The notes under the pieces were generated by a model. That model did no database searches. It was given only the letters and a program-made list of their open reading frames with translations, and was not told where the DNA came from. From Streptomyces caeruleatus (GTDB lineage Bacteria; Actinomycetota; Actinomycetes; Streptomycetales; Streptomycetaceae), in contig NZ_KQ948925.1 of NCBI RefSeq assembly GCF_001514235.1, positions 807,469 to 871,468 of the forward strand: 64,000 nucleotides of DNA. The letters are read 5' to 3'. Position numbers and translations under genes: made by a program. Positions 42,577 through 53,200 of the stretch are shown here, in pieces (position 1 is the stretch's first letter; every line of letters begins with the position of its first letter).

Positions 42577-44129
42577 CACTCGTCTCCTTCCGCCGCCGCC
42601 TCCGCGTCCGCGGTGGTCTGCGACCTCCCGCCGGACGGGTCCTCCGCCAGCTGCTCCTCGCGGCGCGCCTGCTCCTCCGCCGCGAGGGCCGCCTCGTCGG
42701 CGGCCGGGATGCTGCTGGCCAGCGGGTTGAAGGCGAGGCGCAGGTCGACGGTGCCGCCCTCGCCCTTGACCAGGGCGAGCGGCGCGAAACCGCGCACGAT
42801 GCCGGAGGGCCCCTGGAGCAGCGGACGCCGGGCGGCGTCCGTGGGCCACTCGACGCGGCCGGTGGCGGTGCGGGCGGGGATGATCCAGTGGTCGCCGGTG
42901 CGGTACGTGGCGCCCTTGGCGAAGTACACCTCGACGCCGTCCTCCAGCGGCAGCCACTCCCCCTCCGCGACCGGAATCGCGCCACCCTTCAGCGCGGTCG
43001 TACGGCCCTTGCGCTTCGGTCCGCCGTGGTGGTCCCAGCGGCGCAGGAACGGGTTGAGGTGGGGCAGCCGGCCGACGGACTGGTCGGGCTCGGCGCTGAG
43101 GCGGACGCGGCGGCCGGGCAGGTCCAGTTCCTCGACCCGGAGCAGGGGCAGGGGCTCCAGGCGGGAGGCGTACGCGGTGTCGACGAGCTCCACGTGGTCG
43201 CCGACGTCCAGGTCCAGCTTGTGGTCGTGGCCGAGGGAGGCCAACTGCACCCAGGTGCCGTCGAGTTCGTCGACCGGGAAGACCACGGAGCCGTTCTCGC
43301 GGGACCACTTGAAGGTGGCGTCCTTCACCTCGCCGCCCGCGTGCACCTCGACGCGGTACAGCTGGTTCTCCGGGCCGCGGTAGCGGGCGTCCGGCCTGAC
43401 CAGGCAGGGGTCCTCGTCAGCGTGGTCGGGCCGCTCGCTGCGGGCGGCCAGCCGTGCGGTGGGCGCGGACTGCTTCTGCGCCCACTTGTCGAAGGCGGCG
43501 CGGACGACCTCCTTGGACGGGTCGGTCTCCTCGATGTCCAGCGCGGCCAGCGACAGCGGCAACACCTGCCAGACGACCTTCACCCGGGCCGCCGTGTCGG
43601 GCATCGCGGCGCCGAGGGCGACCTCGCGCAGTGCCGGGTCCTCGGCGGCTGAGACGGCGCGCTCCCACACGTTCAGGTAGACCACGAACGGCGACGTGGC
43701 GGGCGAGGGCAGCCGGTCGCCGGGCTTCTCCGGGTCACGGAAGCCGTCGGGCTGGTCCCAGTAGGTCCAGTACGCGGGCGGGGCTGCGGTGTCCTCGGCC
43801 TGCTCGTCGGCGACGTCGTCCGGGACGGGCACGCCGGGCGCCGGACGGGTCGCGTCAACCAGGATGCCGTCGACGTAGTAGCGGCCGCCGCGGATGTGCA
43901 GCGTGTCGATGTCGTGCTTGCCGCCGACGTAGTCGATCTTGAAGCCCGCGGCGTCGCGCGGCCCGCCGTGCCGGCCGATCAGGTCGGCGGCGAGGGTGCG
44001 GGCCTGGTGGAGCTGGATCGCGGTCTGCTCGTTGATGTCGGCGTCAAGCTGAACACGCCCCTGCTGGGCGACGACCGCCGAGTAGTGCCGTTCCGGGCGG
44101 AACGTGAGGCGGGAGAGGTCAGCGTGCAT
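42576..44129 (-). CDS. DUF6519 eCIS-associated protein
   Basis: A 517-residue protein matching, from memory, DUF6519, which occurs in actinobacterial and other phage-tail-like clusters. The N-terminus carries the hallmark [36 protein letters not shown] strand-rich middle follows ([35 protein letters not shown]), and the last 50 residues are an acidic, Gln/Glu-rich tail. Possibly a tail-fibre base or surface-binding protein. It sits between the gpI/beta-helix gene (78 nt upstream) and the amidase. Confidence 0.8.
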   Translation of the reverse strand: MHADLSRLTFRPERHYSAVVAQQGRVQLDADINEQTAIQLHQARTLAADLIGRHGGPRDAAGFKIDYVGGKHDIDTLHIRGGRYYVDGILVDATRPAPGVPVPDDVADEQAEDTAAPPAYWTYWDQPDGFRDPEKPGDRLPSPATSPFVVYLNVWERAVSAAEDPALREVALGAAMPDTAARVKVVWQVLPLSLAALDIEETDPSKEVVRAAFDKWAQKQSAPTARLAARSERPDHADEDPCLVRPDARYRGPENQLYRVEVHAGGEVKDATFKWSRENGSVVFPVDELDGTWVQLASLGHDHKLDLDVGDHVELVDTAYASRLEPLPLLRVEELDLPGRRVRLSAEPDQSVGRLPHLNPFLRRWDHHGGPKRKGRTTALKGGAIPVAEGEWLPLEDGVEVYFAKGATYRTGDHWIIPARTATGRVEWPTDAARRPLLQGPSGIVRGFAPLALVKGEGGTVDLRLAFNPLASSIPAADEAALAAEEQARREEQLAEDPSGGRSQTTADAEAAAEGDE

Positions 44130-44207
44130 GAAGGGGGTCCCCCTGGTTCAGGAAAGTGCGGGCAGGGCTTACGGCGGCGGCGCTCACGTCGCGACTCATG
44201 GCCGGCA

Positions 44208-46442
44208 TCACGTCACGTAGAAGATCCCGGCGTCCGTGCCCGCCGGGGTGTACTCCGCGAGCCGCGCCCGGAGGCCGTCCTCGCGCTGCGGCCGGTACAG
44301 GTCGTGGAAGGCGCCCATCTCGGCGCCGTCGTCCGAGCCGCGCCGGATCTCCTCGGCGCACCGGTCGGCGAGCAGCCCGTACCAGGGCGTCCCGTACCGC
44401 TCGGAGGTGAACAACGGCCGTACGCGACCGGCCTGTTCGGGCCCCGCCAGGTCGGGCTGGCAGCGGTACCGGCGCGGGGTGCGCGATCCGGCCGGAACGT
44501 AGGAGTACCGCAGGCAGCCGATGCCGCGCCGGGCCACGTGCAGCCGGCCGGTGAAGACCGAGTTCTCGGCGATCTGCACGGCGTGCGTGTGGATCTCGCC
44601 GATCACGGTGGTGCGGTGCACGTGCAGTACGGCGTGCGCGTGCCGGCAGTCCGGCGCGGACAGGGCCTCGCGGTCGCTGCCGGTGGCGTCGAGGATGCTG
44701 TCGCGCAGGTGGATGTCGAGGGGTTCCTCGCTCACCTCGTCGCCGATGACCTCGATGGTGCCGAGGACGCTGTGCTCGATCTGGAGGCACGCGGTGGTGC
44801 GTTCCAGGACGATGCTGGGCTCCTCCGGCGAGTGCGGATCGCACTCGGGCTCCAGCGACCAGCCGGGGACGAGCGTGGAGTGCCGGACGACGACGGCGCC
44901 CATCGGCCCGGTGACGTTGATGCCGCGTCCGGCGACGAGCAGCCCGTCGAGGACGATGCGCGGACGCTCGTGCGGGGCGCAGTCCTCGGACACGGCACGG
45001 ATGTTGAGGGCGTCCGGGCGGTTGCTGTACCAGTCGAGCAGGCGTATCACCGGCCGGGTGCCCTCGGCGGCCCGGACTTCGAGGCGGTCGCCGGGGTCGA
45101 GGTCGAAGTCCAGCTGCTCCTGGTAGGCGCCGCTGTGGGTGATCTCGATGACGCCTGCGGGGCCGGTCCGGTCGGCCCGGCGGTCGTGCTGCCAGGCCCG
45201 GTAGGCGTCCATGATCTGGCGGTACGGCTGCCCGGGGCCGACCCGGTACACCTCGGCGTCCGGCCGCGGCTCGCGGTCGAGCCGGTCGTACTCGCCGCCG
45301 CCCATGTCCGCGGCGAACGCGTGGTGGTAGTCCACCCACACGCCCTTCCGGGGCGCCGACCGCGACCCGAACGCGATCCGACCCAACTCCGGGTCGACGG
45401 CGACCTGGCCGCGCTTGGGTCGGTAGCGCCAGTCCGACAGGTCGGCGACCACGATGTCCGACGGCGGGACGGGCTGGTCCTCGCCGTCGCGCCGGATGAC
45501 GAGGCTCTTGCCGGGGCCGTAGTAGTCGGCGAGCCGGTCGTGGAGCTGGCGGCGGGTGACGAAGGCCGGGACGTTGTCGATGGTCGCGATGTGGGTGGGC
45601 GACGGCTCCGGGAACGGCTTGGTGACCAGCGGGGTGTCGTTGCCGAGGATCGAGAAGGTGTAGAGGTTGCGGGCGCGGTCGATGCAGTAGGCCGGGGACC
45701 GGGTGAGCGAGTGCGCCTTCAGCCGCCAGACGAAGAGCGCGACCCCGGCCGGAGTCCAACCACCCTGACGGTGCCGGGAGTTGGCGCGGCGGACGTCGAC
45801 CGTGCGGGCCGTGGCGCCGAAGGGGCCGCCCGCGAGGTCGAGGGCGGAGTTGTCACGCAGGTCCACCAGCCGGCCGCGCTCGCCCATGGGGGTCCCCCCG
45901 CGCGAGCGAAGCCGAGCGTGGGGGAGGACGCCTCGGTCGCCGTACAGCTTCACGGGCTGGGTGTGGGCGACCTGCCGGGACAGCTCGACGGCGCGGGCGG
46001 GCCAGCCGGTGACCTGGTCGGAGAGTTCCTCCAGGAGGTGGAGGGTGCCCTTGCGGCGGCGGTTGGCCACGGTGGCGGCGACGTCGGCGCGGGGGGCGAC
46101 GGCCTCGGCGAGGGCGGCGCGGCCTCCCTCGTGCAGGCCGGTCGTCAGGACCCGCTCGTAGCCGGGCAGGGTGCGATAGCCGACCAGGTCGCCCAGGTAC
46201 GGCAGCACCCAGGGCGCCGCCGTCTCCACGAACAGGTCCTCATAGCCCTGCTGGACGCCGTCACGCACCCGGTCGAGCTGCTCGGCGATCACCGCGAGCA
46301 GCGCGCGCAGCTGTTCGCCCTCCTCGGCGTCGCGCAGCAGGTGCCAGCGGGGCAGCAGCGCGGCGAGTCCGTCCGGCTCCCTGGACGCGGTCGCCGGGGT
46401 CGCGGTGTCGAACTGGACATCCGCCGGGTTCGCAGACATCAC
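44208..46442 (-). CDS. Tail protein: gpI-like N-terminus fused to a probable beta-helix
   Basis: A 744-residue protein. Residues about 20-180 look like phage tail protein I (LLPRWHLLRDAEEGEQLRAL, APWVLPYLGDLVGYRTLPGY, EAVAPRADVAATVANRRRKG), which links baseplate to fibre. The C-terminal 350 residues have short alternating strand motifs such as IEITHSGAYQEQLDFDLDPG, IVLDGLLVAGRGINVTGPMG and AVQIAENSVFTGRLHVARR, like a right-handed beta-helix. Residues about 175-195 (VLPHARLRSRGGTPMGERG) come from an inserted repeat. The ATG overlaps the preceding baseplate stop by 4 nt. It may act as a receptor-binding element. Confidence 0.75.
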   Translation of the reverse strand: MMSANPADVQFDTATPATASREPDGLAALLPRWHLLRDAEEGEQLRALLAVIAEQLDRVRDGVQQGYEDLFVETAAPWVLPYLGDLVGYRTLPGYERVLTTGLHEGGRAALAEAVAPRADVAATVANRRRKGTLHLLEELSDQVTGWPARAVELSRQVAHTQPVKLYGDRGVLPHARLRSRGGTPMGERGRLVDLRDNSALDLAGGPFGATARTVDVRRANSRHRQGGWTPAGVALFVWRLKAHSLTRSPAYCIDRARNLYTFSILGNDTPLVTKPFPEPSPTHIATIDNVPAFVTRRQLHDRLADYYGPGKSLVIRRDGEDQPVPPSDIVVADLSDWRYRPKRGQVAVDPELGRIAFGSRSAPRKGVWVDYHHAFAADMGGGEYDRLDREPRPDAEVYRVGPGQPYRQIMDAYRAWQHDRRADRTGPAGVIEITHSGAYQEQLDFDLDPGDRLEVRAAEGTRPVIRLLDWYSNRPDALNIRAVSEDCAPHERPRIVLDGLLVAGRGINVTGPMGAVVVRHSTLVPGWSLEPECDPHSPEEPSIVLERTTACLQIEHSVLGTIEVIGDEVSEEPLDIHLRDSILDATGSDREALSAPDCRHAHAVLHVHRTTVIGEIHTHAVQIAENSVFTGRLHVARRGIGCLRYSYVPAGSRTPRRYRCQPDLAGPEQAGRVRPLFTSERYGTPWYGLLADRCAEEIRRGSDDGAEMGAFHDLYRPQREDGLRARLAEYTPAGTDAGIFYVT
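45885..45931. repeat. Dispersed palindromic repeat inside the gpI-like CDS
   Basis: CATGGGGGTCCCCCCG, then GCGAGCGAAGCCGAGCG, then TGGGGGAGGAC: the C-runs and G-runs pair into a hairpin. I recognise it as a common Streptomyces intergenic palindrome. Here it is read through in frame, adding about 18 residues (VLPHARLRSRGGTPMG). Confidence 0.8.
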
Positions 46443-49400
46443 TTGACCTCCGTCAGAATCAGGGTGTCCGCGGCCCTCGGCGACAGCATCGCGAGCTGGG
46501 CCGGGCGGATACCGCGGAAGACGAACACCGAACGGCCCTTGGGCAGGCGCCGGGTGTCGGTGATGTCGGGGTTGAGGCGCAGGAGTTCGGCGAGCGGCAC
46601 GCCGTACCTGGCGCAGATCCCGGACAGCGTCTCGCCGTCCGCGGCCCGCACCGTGTGGACCTTCTCGTCGTACGTCGCCTCGTGCGCCGCGACCGACGCC
46701 CTGGGCGGGCCCGGGTCACCGAGGATGCCGGTGAGCTCCTCGGATGTGGCGGACGCGGGGACGCCGGTGAAGACGTCGACGTCCACGTAGTCGACACCGG
46801 GCACCGAATGGGCGGTGGCGAGGACGTCCGAGAGCCGGACCGGACGCCCCAACTCCCTTCCCTCGTAGCCGAGTCGGGCGAGCAGCGCCTGACGCAGCCG
46901 GGGTTCGACGAACTCCCAGGCGTGGTCCTCGGCCACCTTCACCCTGGCCGCGACGAGCAGCAGGACCAGCTCGCGCACGTCCACCCGGACGGGGAGATTG
47001 AGGTCCCCGTACTCGGTCAGCGCGCCGCGCAGGGCCCGGAGGGTGTCGGAGTCGCCGTCGATCGGCACGTCGTCCGTGCCCGCGACCGTCACGTGCAGCA
47101 CACGGCGCCGGCCGTCGAAGAGCTCGCGGGCCGCGGCCCGTCCGATGCCGGCGCGGGAGCGGGCGAAGTCCTCGTAGTCGGACGCGGAGACCAGACGGTC
47201 GAGCGCCGACACGGCGAGCGGGATCGTACGGCGGGTCAGACCGGGGCCGTCCGCGTCCGCGCCGCCCTTCGCCGGGCGCGGGTTGGTCACCTGCGTGACG
47301 CCGAGCGGCCGGGTGAGCGGCTGGGTGACGCGGTCGGCTGCGACGTTGGCGGCCTTGCCGGTGCCGAAGCGGTACCGGACCCGGACGTTCTCGTGGCCGG
47401 ACGGCAGCCGGGCGCCGTTCACGCCGTCGCCGAAGGTCACCGTCGTACGGCCGTCGGCGGTGGAGCCGGTGATGTAGACCCGCTCGACGGGGCCGCGGCC
47501 GGCGAGGCTGTCGACCTCGTGCCACAGGACGCCGTCGACCCGGACCTCCAGCACCGGTGTGGCGCCGAGGGGATTGTCGTCGGCGAGCCAGGTCAGGGGG
47601 GACTGCCAGAGCGCGAACGTCTGGTTCGTACGGTCCGAGTCACCGCTGCCGATGGCCTCCTCGCGGCTCTCGCCGTGGGTGGCCTCGACGACGTTGCCCA
47701 GGATCCGGACCGTCTCGCGCCGGTAGCGGTGGGCGAGGTCGGAGGTCAGGGTGAGCCTGGTGTGGACGTGGTCGCCGGGCAGCCGCGGGTCGGCGGCCGC
47801 GTCGGCGGCGGCGACGGTGACGACCTCGGTGGCCAGCACGCCCGCCGTGCCGGGGATGTCGCTGCGTTCGCCGGTGACGACGAGCGTACGGCCGGCGCGC
47901 AACCCGTCGTACAGCTGGGCGAGTTCGATCTCGTTGCCGTGCACGTCCTCGCCGAGCGGTTCGTCGGCCAGGCGCAGCGGTTCGCCGGCCGCGTGGACGG
48001 TGGTGTCCCGGATGTGCGAGAGCAGGACGTCGAACTCGTCCAACCACGGTTCGGCGAGGGTGAGTTCGGTGCCTCGCCCGGTGATGCCGTAGTTGGTGTA
48101 CGCCGCCGTACGCGCCGACACGACCTGCGTGGTGACGAACGCCAGCTTGGCGTCGCCCGGGATGCCGTCCTGGGCGCCCTTGGCGGGACGCTGGATCGCG
48201 ACCCAGCTGCCGACCGTGATGCCGGTGTGGACCGTGTCCAGCTGCAGGACACGGCGGTTGAGCGGCTCGGGCTTGCTGGCGATCACTACCTCGACGTTGG
48301 GCTCGGTGGTGCCCACCGTGTACTTGAGGCTCACCTCGTACTCGCCGTGGGTGAACTGCTCGCTCGTGTTCGGCCGCAGGGCGATCTGCTCGGACGTCCC
48401 GTTGTGGACGCCGACGTGGACCAGGCCCTCGTCGTCCGGCCGGGACACGAAGAGCGTCCGCTCGGGCAGACCGGAGTGCAGGCGGGCCGTGACGCCGGGC
48501 TCCTGGGAGTCGGCGGGGCGACGGTTGAGCCAGTTCAGGTCACGGTCCTGACCGGAACGCACCGACAGCTCGACCTGCCCCGTGCCGAGCGGGAAGGTCA
48601 GCGGCTGGGCGACCGGCAGGTTCTCGGCACGCTGGTCGGAGCTGCTCCCCTCGACGTACTGGAACTCGGCCCGGACGGGGCTCCTGCCCGACGTGTCGTA
48701 CACGACCCGCATGCTCGCGAGCACCGCCCCGGTGAGCGGCCAGTCGGCGGTACGGATGACCCGCCCGCGGTCGTCCTGGACCGGCTTCAGCGGGGCCGTG
48801 GCGCCGAAGGGGGCGGCGGTGACCCGCATGGCGAGCAGTTCGCGGAGGAGCTGTGGGGCGCCGGGCGCGGCGGCTTTGCGCCATGCCGGGTAGAGGGTGC
48901 CGAGGGAGGGGTTGAGGGCGGAGAGCAGGCGGGCGGTGTCGGTGCCGGGTCGCTGAGAGCCGGTGCCGGCACGCGGGCCGGGGGCCGAGGTGCGCAGGGC
49001 GGGGACCGAAGTGCGCAGGGCGGGAAGTACAGCGCCGAGGGCTTCGAGAGCAGCGGTGCGCGCATCACCGCTTCTTGGGGGCGCGGGGCTGTATCGATCT
49101 GCGGCTCCGCCGCGGGGCGCGACCAGCCCCAACGGCGCCGCAGCCGACCGACCACCCCCCGCGGCGGCACTCTCTGTCTGCGCAGGCGCCAACTCCAGTG
49201 CTCGCTCGGCGAGTTCGGCCAGCACCGCCTCAAGCTGCTCAAACCACGCCGCAACCTCCTCATACGGCTCAGCCAGCACCTGTGCCTCCCCGAGCCTCGC
49301 CACCGGCTCCGCAAGCCGGGCCGCCAGCCGCTCGGGCGTCTTGATGCCGTCCAGGTCCTCCCGCAGGGGCGCCAGCACCTGGTCCTCGAAATCCTCGATC

Positions 49401-50299
49401 AGCCGGCTGACGGGCCGAGGGTTCGGCACCTCGGGCGTGGGCGGCTCATCCCCCGGCTCCCCCGGAGCGGCCGGCGCGGCGGTCCAGCGCCGCACCTCGT
49501 CCACCAGTTCCTTCAGCGTCGGCGGCGCGGACTTCGGCAACGAGATCGCCGTGATCTCGTCCTCCCGGTCGACCCGCGCCTTCGCGACCGGCAGCAACTT
49601 GCGTTCGCCGCCCGCCTGTTCACCGAAGACGAAGAGCAACTGGTCGCCGGTCTGGAGCGAGTTCGCCGTGCCCTCGACGAACAGCTCCGAGCGACGCTCC
49701 AGGTCCGCGGGGGTGACGAGGGAGGGACGCCGGCGGCGTACCTTCAGCTCGTTCCAGTCCCAGCGGGCCGTCAGGTCACGGCTGGTCTCGAAGGTGAGGG
49801 ACTGCTCGTCCGCGGACGCGGGCACGCTGTGGCTGCGGGCACCGCGTGGAATGGTGACCGGCAGCGCCTCCGCGCGCGGGTCGCGTTCCAGCGTGTACGC
49901 CAGATGCGTGGCGGCGGCGACGCCGGGACGCGGGCGGTGGCCGACGAGACGGCCGAGCAGGACCAGGGAACGGTGCTCGTTGGCCGTACGGATGTAGGCC
50001 TCGTCGGCGATGCGCTCGGAGTGGAAGGTGAGCAGGTCGCCGAGGACGGCGGTGGCGTCGAGGAGGCCGATCGCCGGGTCGTCCGGGGTGCGCACGGTCA
50101 GTCCGTCGAGAGCCGGGTACGCGGGTGAGGCGAGGCGGTCGAGGAGGGCGGCCCGGAAGGAGCCGTACTCGCCGACGCGGTAGTCGAGAGCCGTGCGGCC
50201 GGGCGGGTTGTGCACGGGGGCCGGCGCGAGTCGCTCGTCGTGGCCGCCGCGGCAGGCGCCGCCGCAGGCGCAGTCGTCGATCGTCGAGTCCGTCGTCAC
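46439..50299 (-). CDS. Baseplate-J-like protein with C-terminal LysM
   Basis: A 1286-residue baseplate component. The N-terminus (DYRVGEYGSFRAALLDRLAS, LLDATAVLGDLLTFHSERIA, DEAYIRTANEHRSLVLLGRL) is the pattern of putative phage baseplate assembly proteins. The C-terminal third has the gpJ core (GGADADGPGLTRRTIPLAVS, ALDRLVSASDYEDFARSRAG), then a LysM-like end (VHTVRAADGETLSGICARYG, VPLAELLRLNPD). A low-complexity middle stretch contains a read-through repeat (LVAPRGGAADRYSPAPP). The GTG at 50299 overlaps the upstream stop in a GTGA arrangement and has GGGAGGT upstream. It forms part of the wedge around the spike. Confidence 0.85.
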   Translation of the reverse strand: MTTDSTIDDCACGGACRGGHDERLAPAPVHNPPGRTALDYRVGEYGSFRAALLDRLASPAYPALDGLTVRTPDDPAIGLLDATAVLGDLLTFHSERIADEAYIRTANEHRSLVLLGRLVGHRPRPGVAAATHLAYTLERDPRAEALPVTIPRGARSHSVPASADEQSLTFETSRDLTARWDWNELKVRRRRPSLVTPADLERRSELFVEGTANSLQTGDQLLFVFGEQAGGERKLLPVAKARVDREDEITAISLPKSAPPTLKELVDEVRRWTAAPAAPGEPGDEPPTPEVPNPRPVSRLIEDFEDQVLAPLREDLDGIKTPERLAARLAEPVARLGEAQVLAEPYEEVAAWFEQLEAVLAELAERALELAPAQTESAAAGGGRSAAAPLGLVAPRGGAADRYSPAPPRSGDARTAALEALGAVLPALRTSVPALRTSAPGPRAGTGSQRPGTDTARLLSALNPSLGTLYPAWRKAAAPGAPQLLRELLAMRVTAAPFGATAPLKPVQDDRGRVIRTADWPLTGAVLASMRVVYDTSGRSPVRAEFQYVEGSSSDQRAENLPVAQPLTFPLGTGQVELSVRSGQDRDLNWLNRRPADSQEPGVTARLHSGLPERTLFVSRPDDEGLVHVGVHNGTSEQIALRPNTSEQFTHGEYEVSLKYTVGTTEPNVEVVIASKPEPLNRRVLQLDTVHTGITVGSWVAIQRPAKGAQDGIPGDAKLAFVTTQVVSARTAAYTNYGITGRGTELTLAEPWLDEFDVLLSHIRDTTVHAAGEPLRLADEPLGEDVHGNEIELAQLYDGLRAGRTLVVTGERSDIPGTAGVLATEVVTVAAADAAADPRLPGDHVHTRLTLTSDLAHRYRRETVRILGNVVEATHGESREEAIGSGDSDRTNQTFALWQSPLTWLADDNPLGATPVLEVRVDGVLWHEVDSLAGRGPVERVYITGSTADGRTTVTFGDGVNGARLPSGHENVRVRYRFGTGKAANVAADRVTQPLTRPLGVTQVTNPRPAKGGADADGPGLTRRTIPLAVSALDRLVSASDYEDFARSRAGIGRAAARELFDGRRRVLHVTVAGTDDVPIDGDSDTLRALRGALTEYGDLNLPVRVDVRELVLLLVAARVKVAEDHAWEFVEPRLRQALLARLGYEGRELGRPVRLSDVLATAHSVPGVDYVDVDVFTGVPASATSEELTGILGDPGPPRASVAAHEATYDEKVHTVRAADGETLSGICARYGVPLAELLRLNPDITDTRRLPKGRSVFVFRGIRPAQLAMLSPRAADTLILTEVK
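49075..49130. repeat. Dispersed Streptomyces repeat inside the baseplate CDS
   Basis: Plus-strand GGGGGCGCGGGGCTGTATCG, ATCTGCGGCTCCGCCGCG, then GGGCGCGACCAGCCCC. It matches the intergenic copy at 3825-3880 (on the other strand) with only a few differences. It is translated in frame as the segment GLVAPRGGAADRYSPAPPRS. Confidence 0.85.
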
Positions 50300-53200
50300 C
50301 GGGCACCTCCCAGGGAAACCGCCAGCCGGCCGTTCTCCGGCCGGTCCGGGTCGTTGTCGCAGGTGGCGATCTCCAGCGGGCCGAGCCGCAGCACGCCGTC
50401 CTCCCTCTCTCCTCGGTCCGGCTCGAACATCCGTTGCAGCCGGGTGACTTGGACGCTCTCGACGCCGGGCACGGCTGCCGCGACGGCGACAAGGCGGCTG
50501 AGCCGTACCGGTTCGCCGAAGGTCAGCGCGTCCGGGTGGAAGAAGCCGAGGCGTCCGCCCGGGAGGCGGCCGTTGCCCAGGACGCGGTACAGCTCGGCCA
50601 GGATCTGCCCGTGCTGGTGGCCCGGCTCGGCGCACACGGTCAGCGCGACGTCCAGCGGGACGAGGCGCGCGGCGCCGACCACGAGGTCGTGGCCGATGCG
50701 CCGGTACGACTCCAGCGACTGGGCGACCGAGGTCAGCAGCTCGGCCGACGGGGCGCCGGCGCCGTACGCGTCGATCGCGACATGCGCCTCCTGGACGCTG
50801 CCGGTCCAGCGCAGCTCCGCCGCCGCCCGCTGGACGCCGGGCAGGGCGGTGGCGAGGGCCGCGTAGTCGTCGGCGGTGACGGCGCGCAGCCGGGTGCGGC
50901 GCAGGTCGAGCGGCGCCAACTGGCGTACCTGCTCGACGGGTTCGGGCGACGTGCCGCCTACGGCCGGGAGCGGGTTGCGGACCACGGCGACGGGCGGCGG
51001 CTCGCAGTCGGCCTGGACGACGAGGTGGTTGATGGCCTCCGCGCCTACGTTGCCAGCCGTGCCGCCGCCGAGACGGTAGTGCAGGGCGAGACGGGACCCG
51101 GGGGTCGGCTTCGCCCCGTGCCGTCCGTCGCCGAAGCGCAGCGCGAGCCGGCCGTCGTCCTCCAGTTCGCCGACGAAGTGCCGGTCGCGGGGACCGCTGT
51201 CGAGCAGGTCGCGGCGCGGCTCCCAGACGGACGTCTCGCCCTCGTCGACGCGTACGGCGGGCAGGGCGCGCCGCGGGTCCTGGGCCAGGGCGTCGGTCGC
51301 GGAGCCGCGCAGCACCGGCTCCTCGGGGTGCAGTCCGGTGGCGTAGGCGGGGCCCCAGCTGTGCGCGATCTCCCAGGCGATGTGCCCGTCGAGTACGGTG
51401 CCGGCGCGGGCGCGTGCCGTGAGGACCTCGACGCGGCGCAGTTTGGCGTCGAGCAACTCGTCGTTGCGGTGCAGGAGTTCGCGCAGGGCGCGGACGGGGT
51501 GACGGTGGAGTTCGATGTGCTCCAGGATCCTCAGGCCGTAGATCACGGTGAGTTCGGCGATCTCCTGCTCGGAGAGGCCGTCCCGGTCGCGGGCGCTGCG
51601 CCACAGTTCGACGAGTCGCTGCCGGACGCGTCCCGGGATCGCGGCGATCCGCTCGGCCTGCCCGGCGGCGACGGTGGCCGGCTCGGGGAACGGCACCGTC
51701 TGCGCGACGGGCGCGCGGCCCAGGAGGGGACGGAAGCGGGGCTGGATCCCGGGGTAGACGGACTGGGCGAGCAGGGTGCGCAGGGCCGCGGCCTGGGCGT
51801 ACGCCGTTCCGGGCACGACGCGTTCGTGGCGCTGGCCGGCGCGTTCGAGACCGAGTCCGGCGCGGTTGGTGGCCGCCTCGCCGACGACCTCGAAGAGTTC
51901 GCGGATGTCGTCGGGGGTGAGGGACTCGCCGGATTCCGCGCGGTCCGTGAGGGCGTTGATGAGCCGGGCGGGGGCGTTGCCCTCGTCGCGGTCGTGGCAG
52001 CCGAAGGCGGGAGGGTCGCAGGGGGCGGCCTCGGCGGGGACCTGCGGGACGGTGCACGTCTCGGGCAGCCCGTGCAGGGTACGGCCGTGGTCGACGAGGA
52101 CGACGTTGCCGCGGGCGAGGGTGACGTCCTCGACGGGGAGGCAGTCGCGGCCGCCGCGGGTGGTGAGGCAGAGCGGGAAACGCAGGGCGTCCGCGGCGGC
52201 CCAGGTGACCTCCAGGACCGGCTGGTCCTCGATGCGGTCCACGGCCGGGGTGACGGAGGTCAGGCGGACGGCCTGGCGGTGGCCGGGGTCGGCGTCGCCG
52301 GGGGTGCCGGTGCGCGGGCCCTTGACCTCCTCCAGGACGAGCACGTCGCCGGGCTGCAGGTCGAGCCGGCGGTCCCGGCAGGTCTCCGGGTCGACCCACG
52401 CGTCGCGCAGGGTGGCGGAGGTGGCGCCCTTCGGCAGGGTGCACACCTCGCCGCCCCAGCTCCACAGGCGGATCGCGTTGTGGGCGACGCGCAGCTGAAG
52501 CGGGTCGGCGGTGACGACCGGTTCGAAGACCTCCACCGAGCCGCGTTCGTCGAGGTCGCCGAGGTCGGCCTCGTCGATGACGGTGCCGGGCTCGGGGCGG
52601 TCGTGCGGGTCGAGGGTGCGGACGTCGACGGAGGCGAAGCGGTACGTGCCGGGCGCCAGGGTGTGGTCACCGGCGGTCTCGACGGCGACGTACGCGCGCG
52701 CCGCGCACCCGTCGTGCATCGCGTAGTCGATCAGCCGCACGTGCCGCCGTACGGACACTCGGCGGCGGGCGGTGTCGAGGTAGGCCTCGGTGGCCACCGC
52801 GTCCTGCTGGTAGCTGATCTGGTCACCGGTGTACGCGAGCAGTTCGACGAGGGTCACGCCCAGGTCGGCGGGGTTGCGCTCGACCCAGTCGGGGGTGGTG
52901 AGCGCGAGCCGGTCCAGGAGCAGCTTGCGGATGGTGTCGTAGTCACGGGCGGTGTAGTCGACGACGGGCGCGGCGGGGAAGCCCGGCTGCTCGGGCTCGC
53001 CCTCCTTGCAGTCGAAGGGGGTCGGGCAGTCGGGCCGGAAGGCTAAGGTGGCGCTGTGGTAGCGCTGGTCGAAGCCGCGGAAGGGCTCGCTGCCCGGACG
53101 GCCGTACGGGTCCGTCTCGACGAGGGAGAGCCGGTAGCGCGAGGTGTCGCCGGCCCGGTCGAGGGTGACGTAGAGCCGGTCGTCGAGCTCGGGGTCCTCC

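Noticed and set aside
46655..53046. Very long open frames on the plus strand (about 1157 and 973 codons) through the injection-system region
   Set aside because: They are exact antisense of well-recognised baseplate genes and arise from G/C-rich third positions; their products are low-complexity and match no family.
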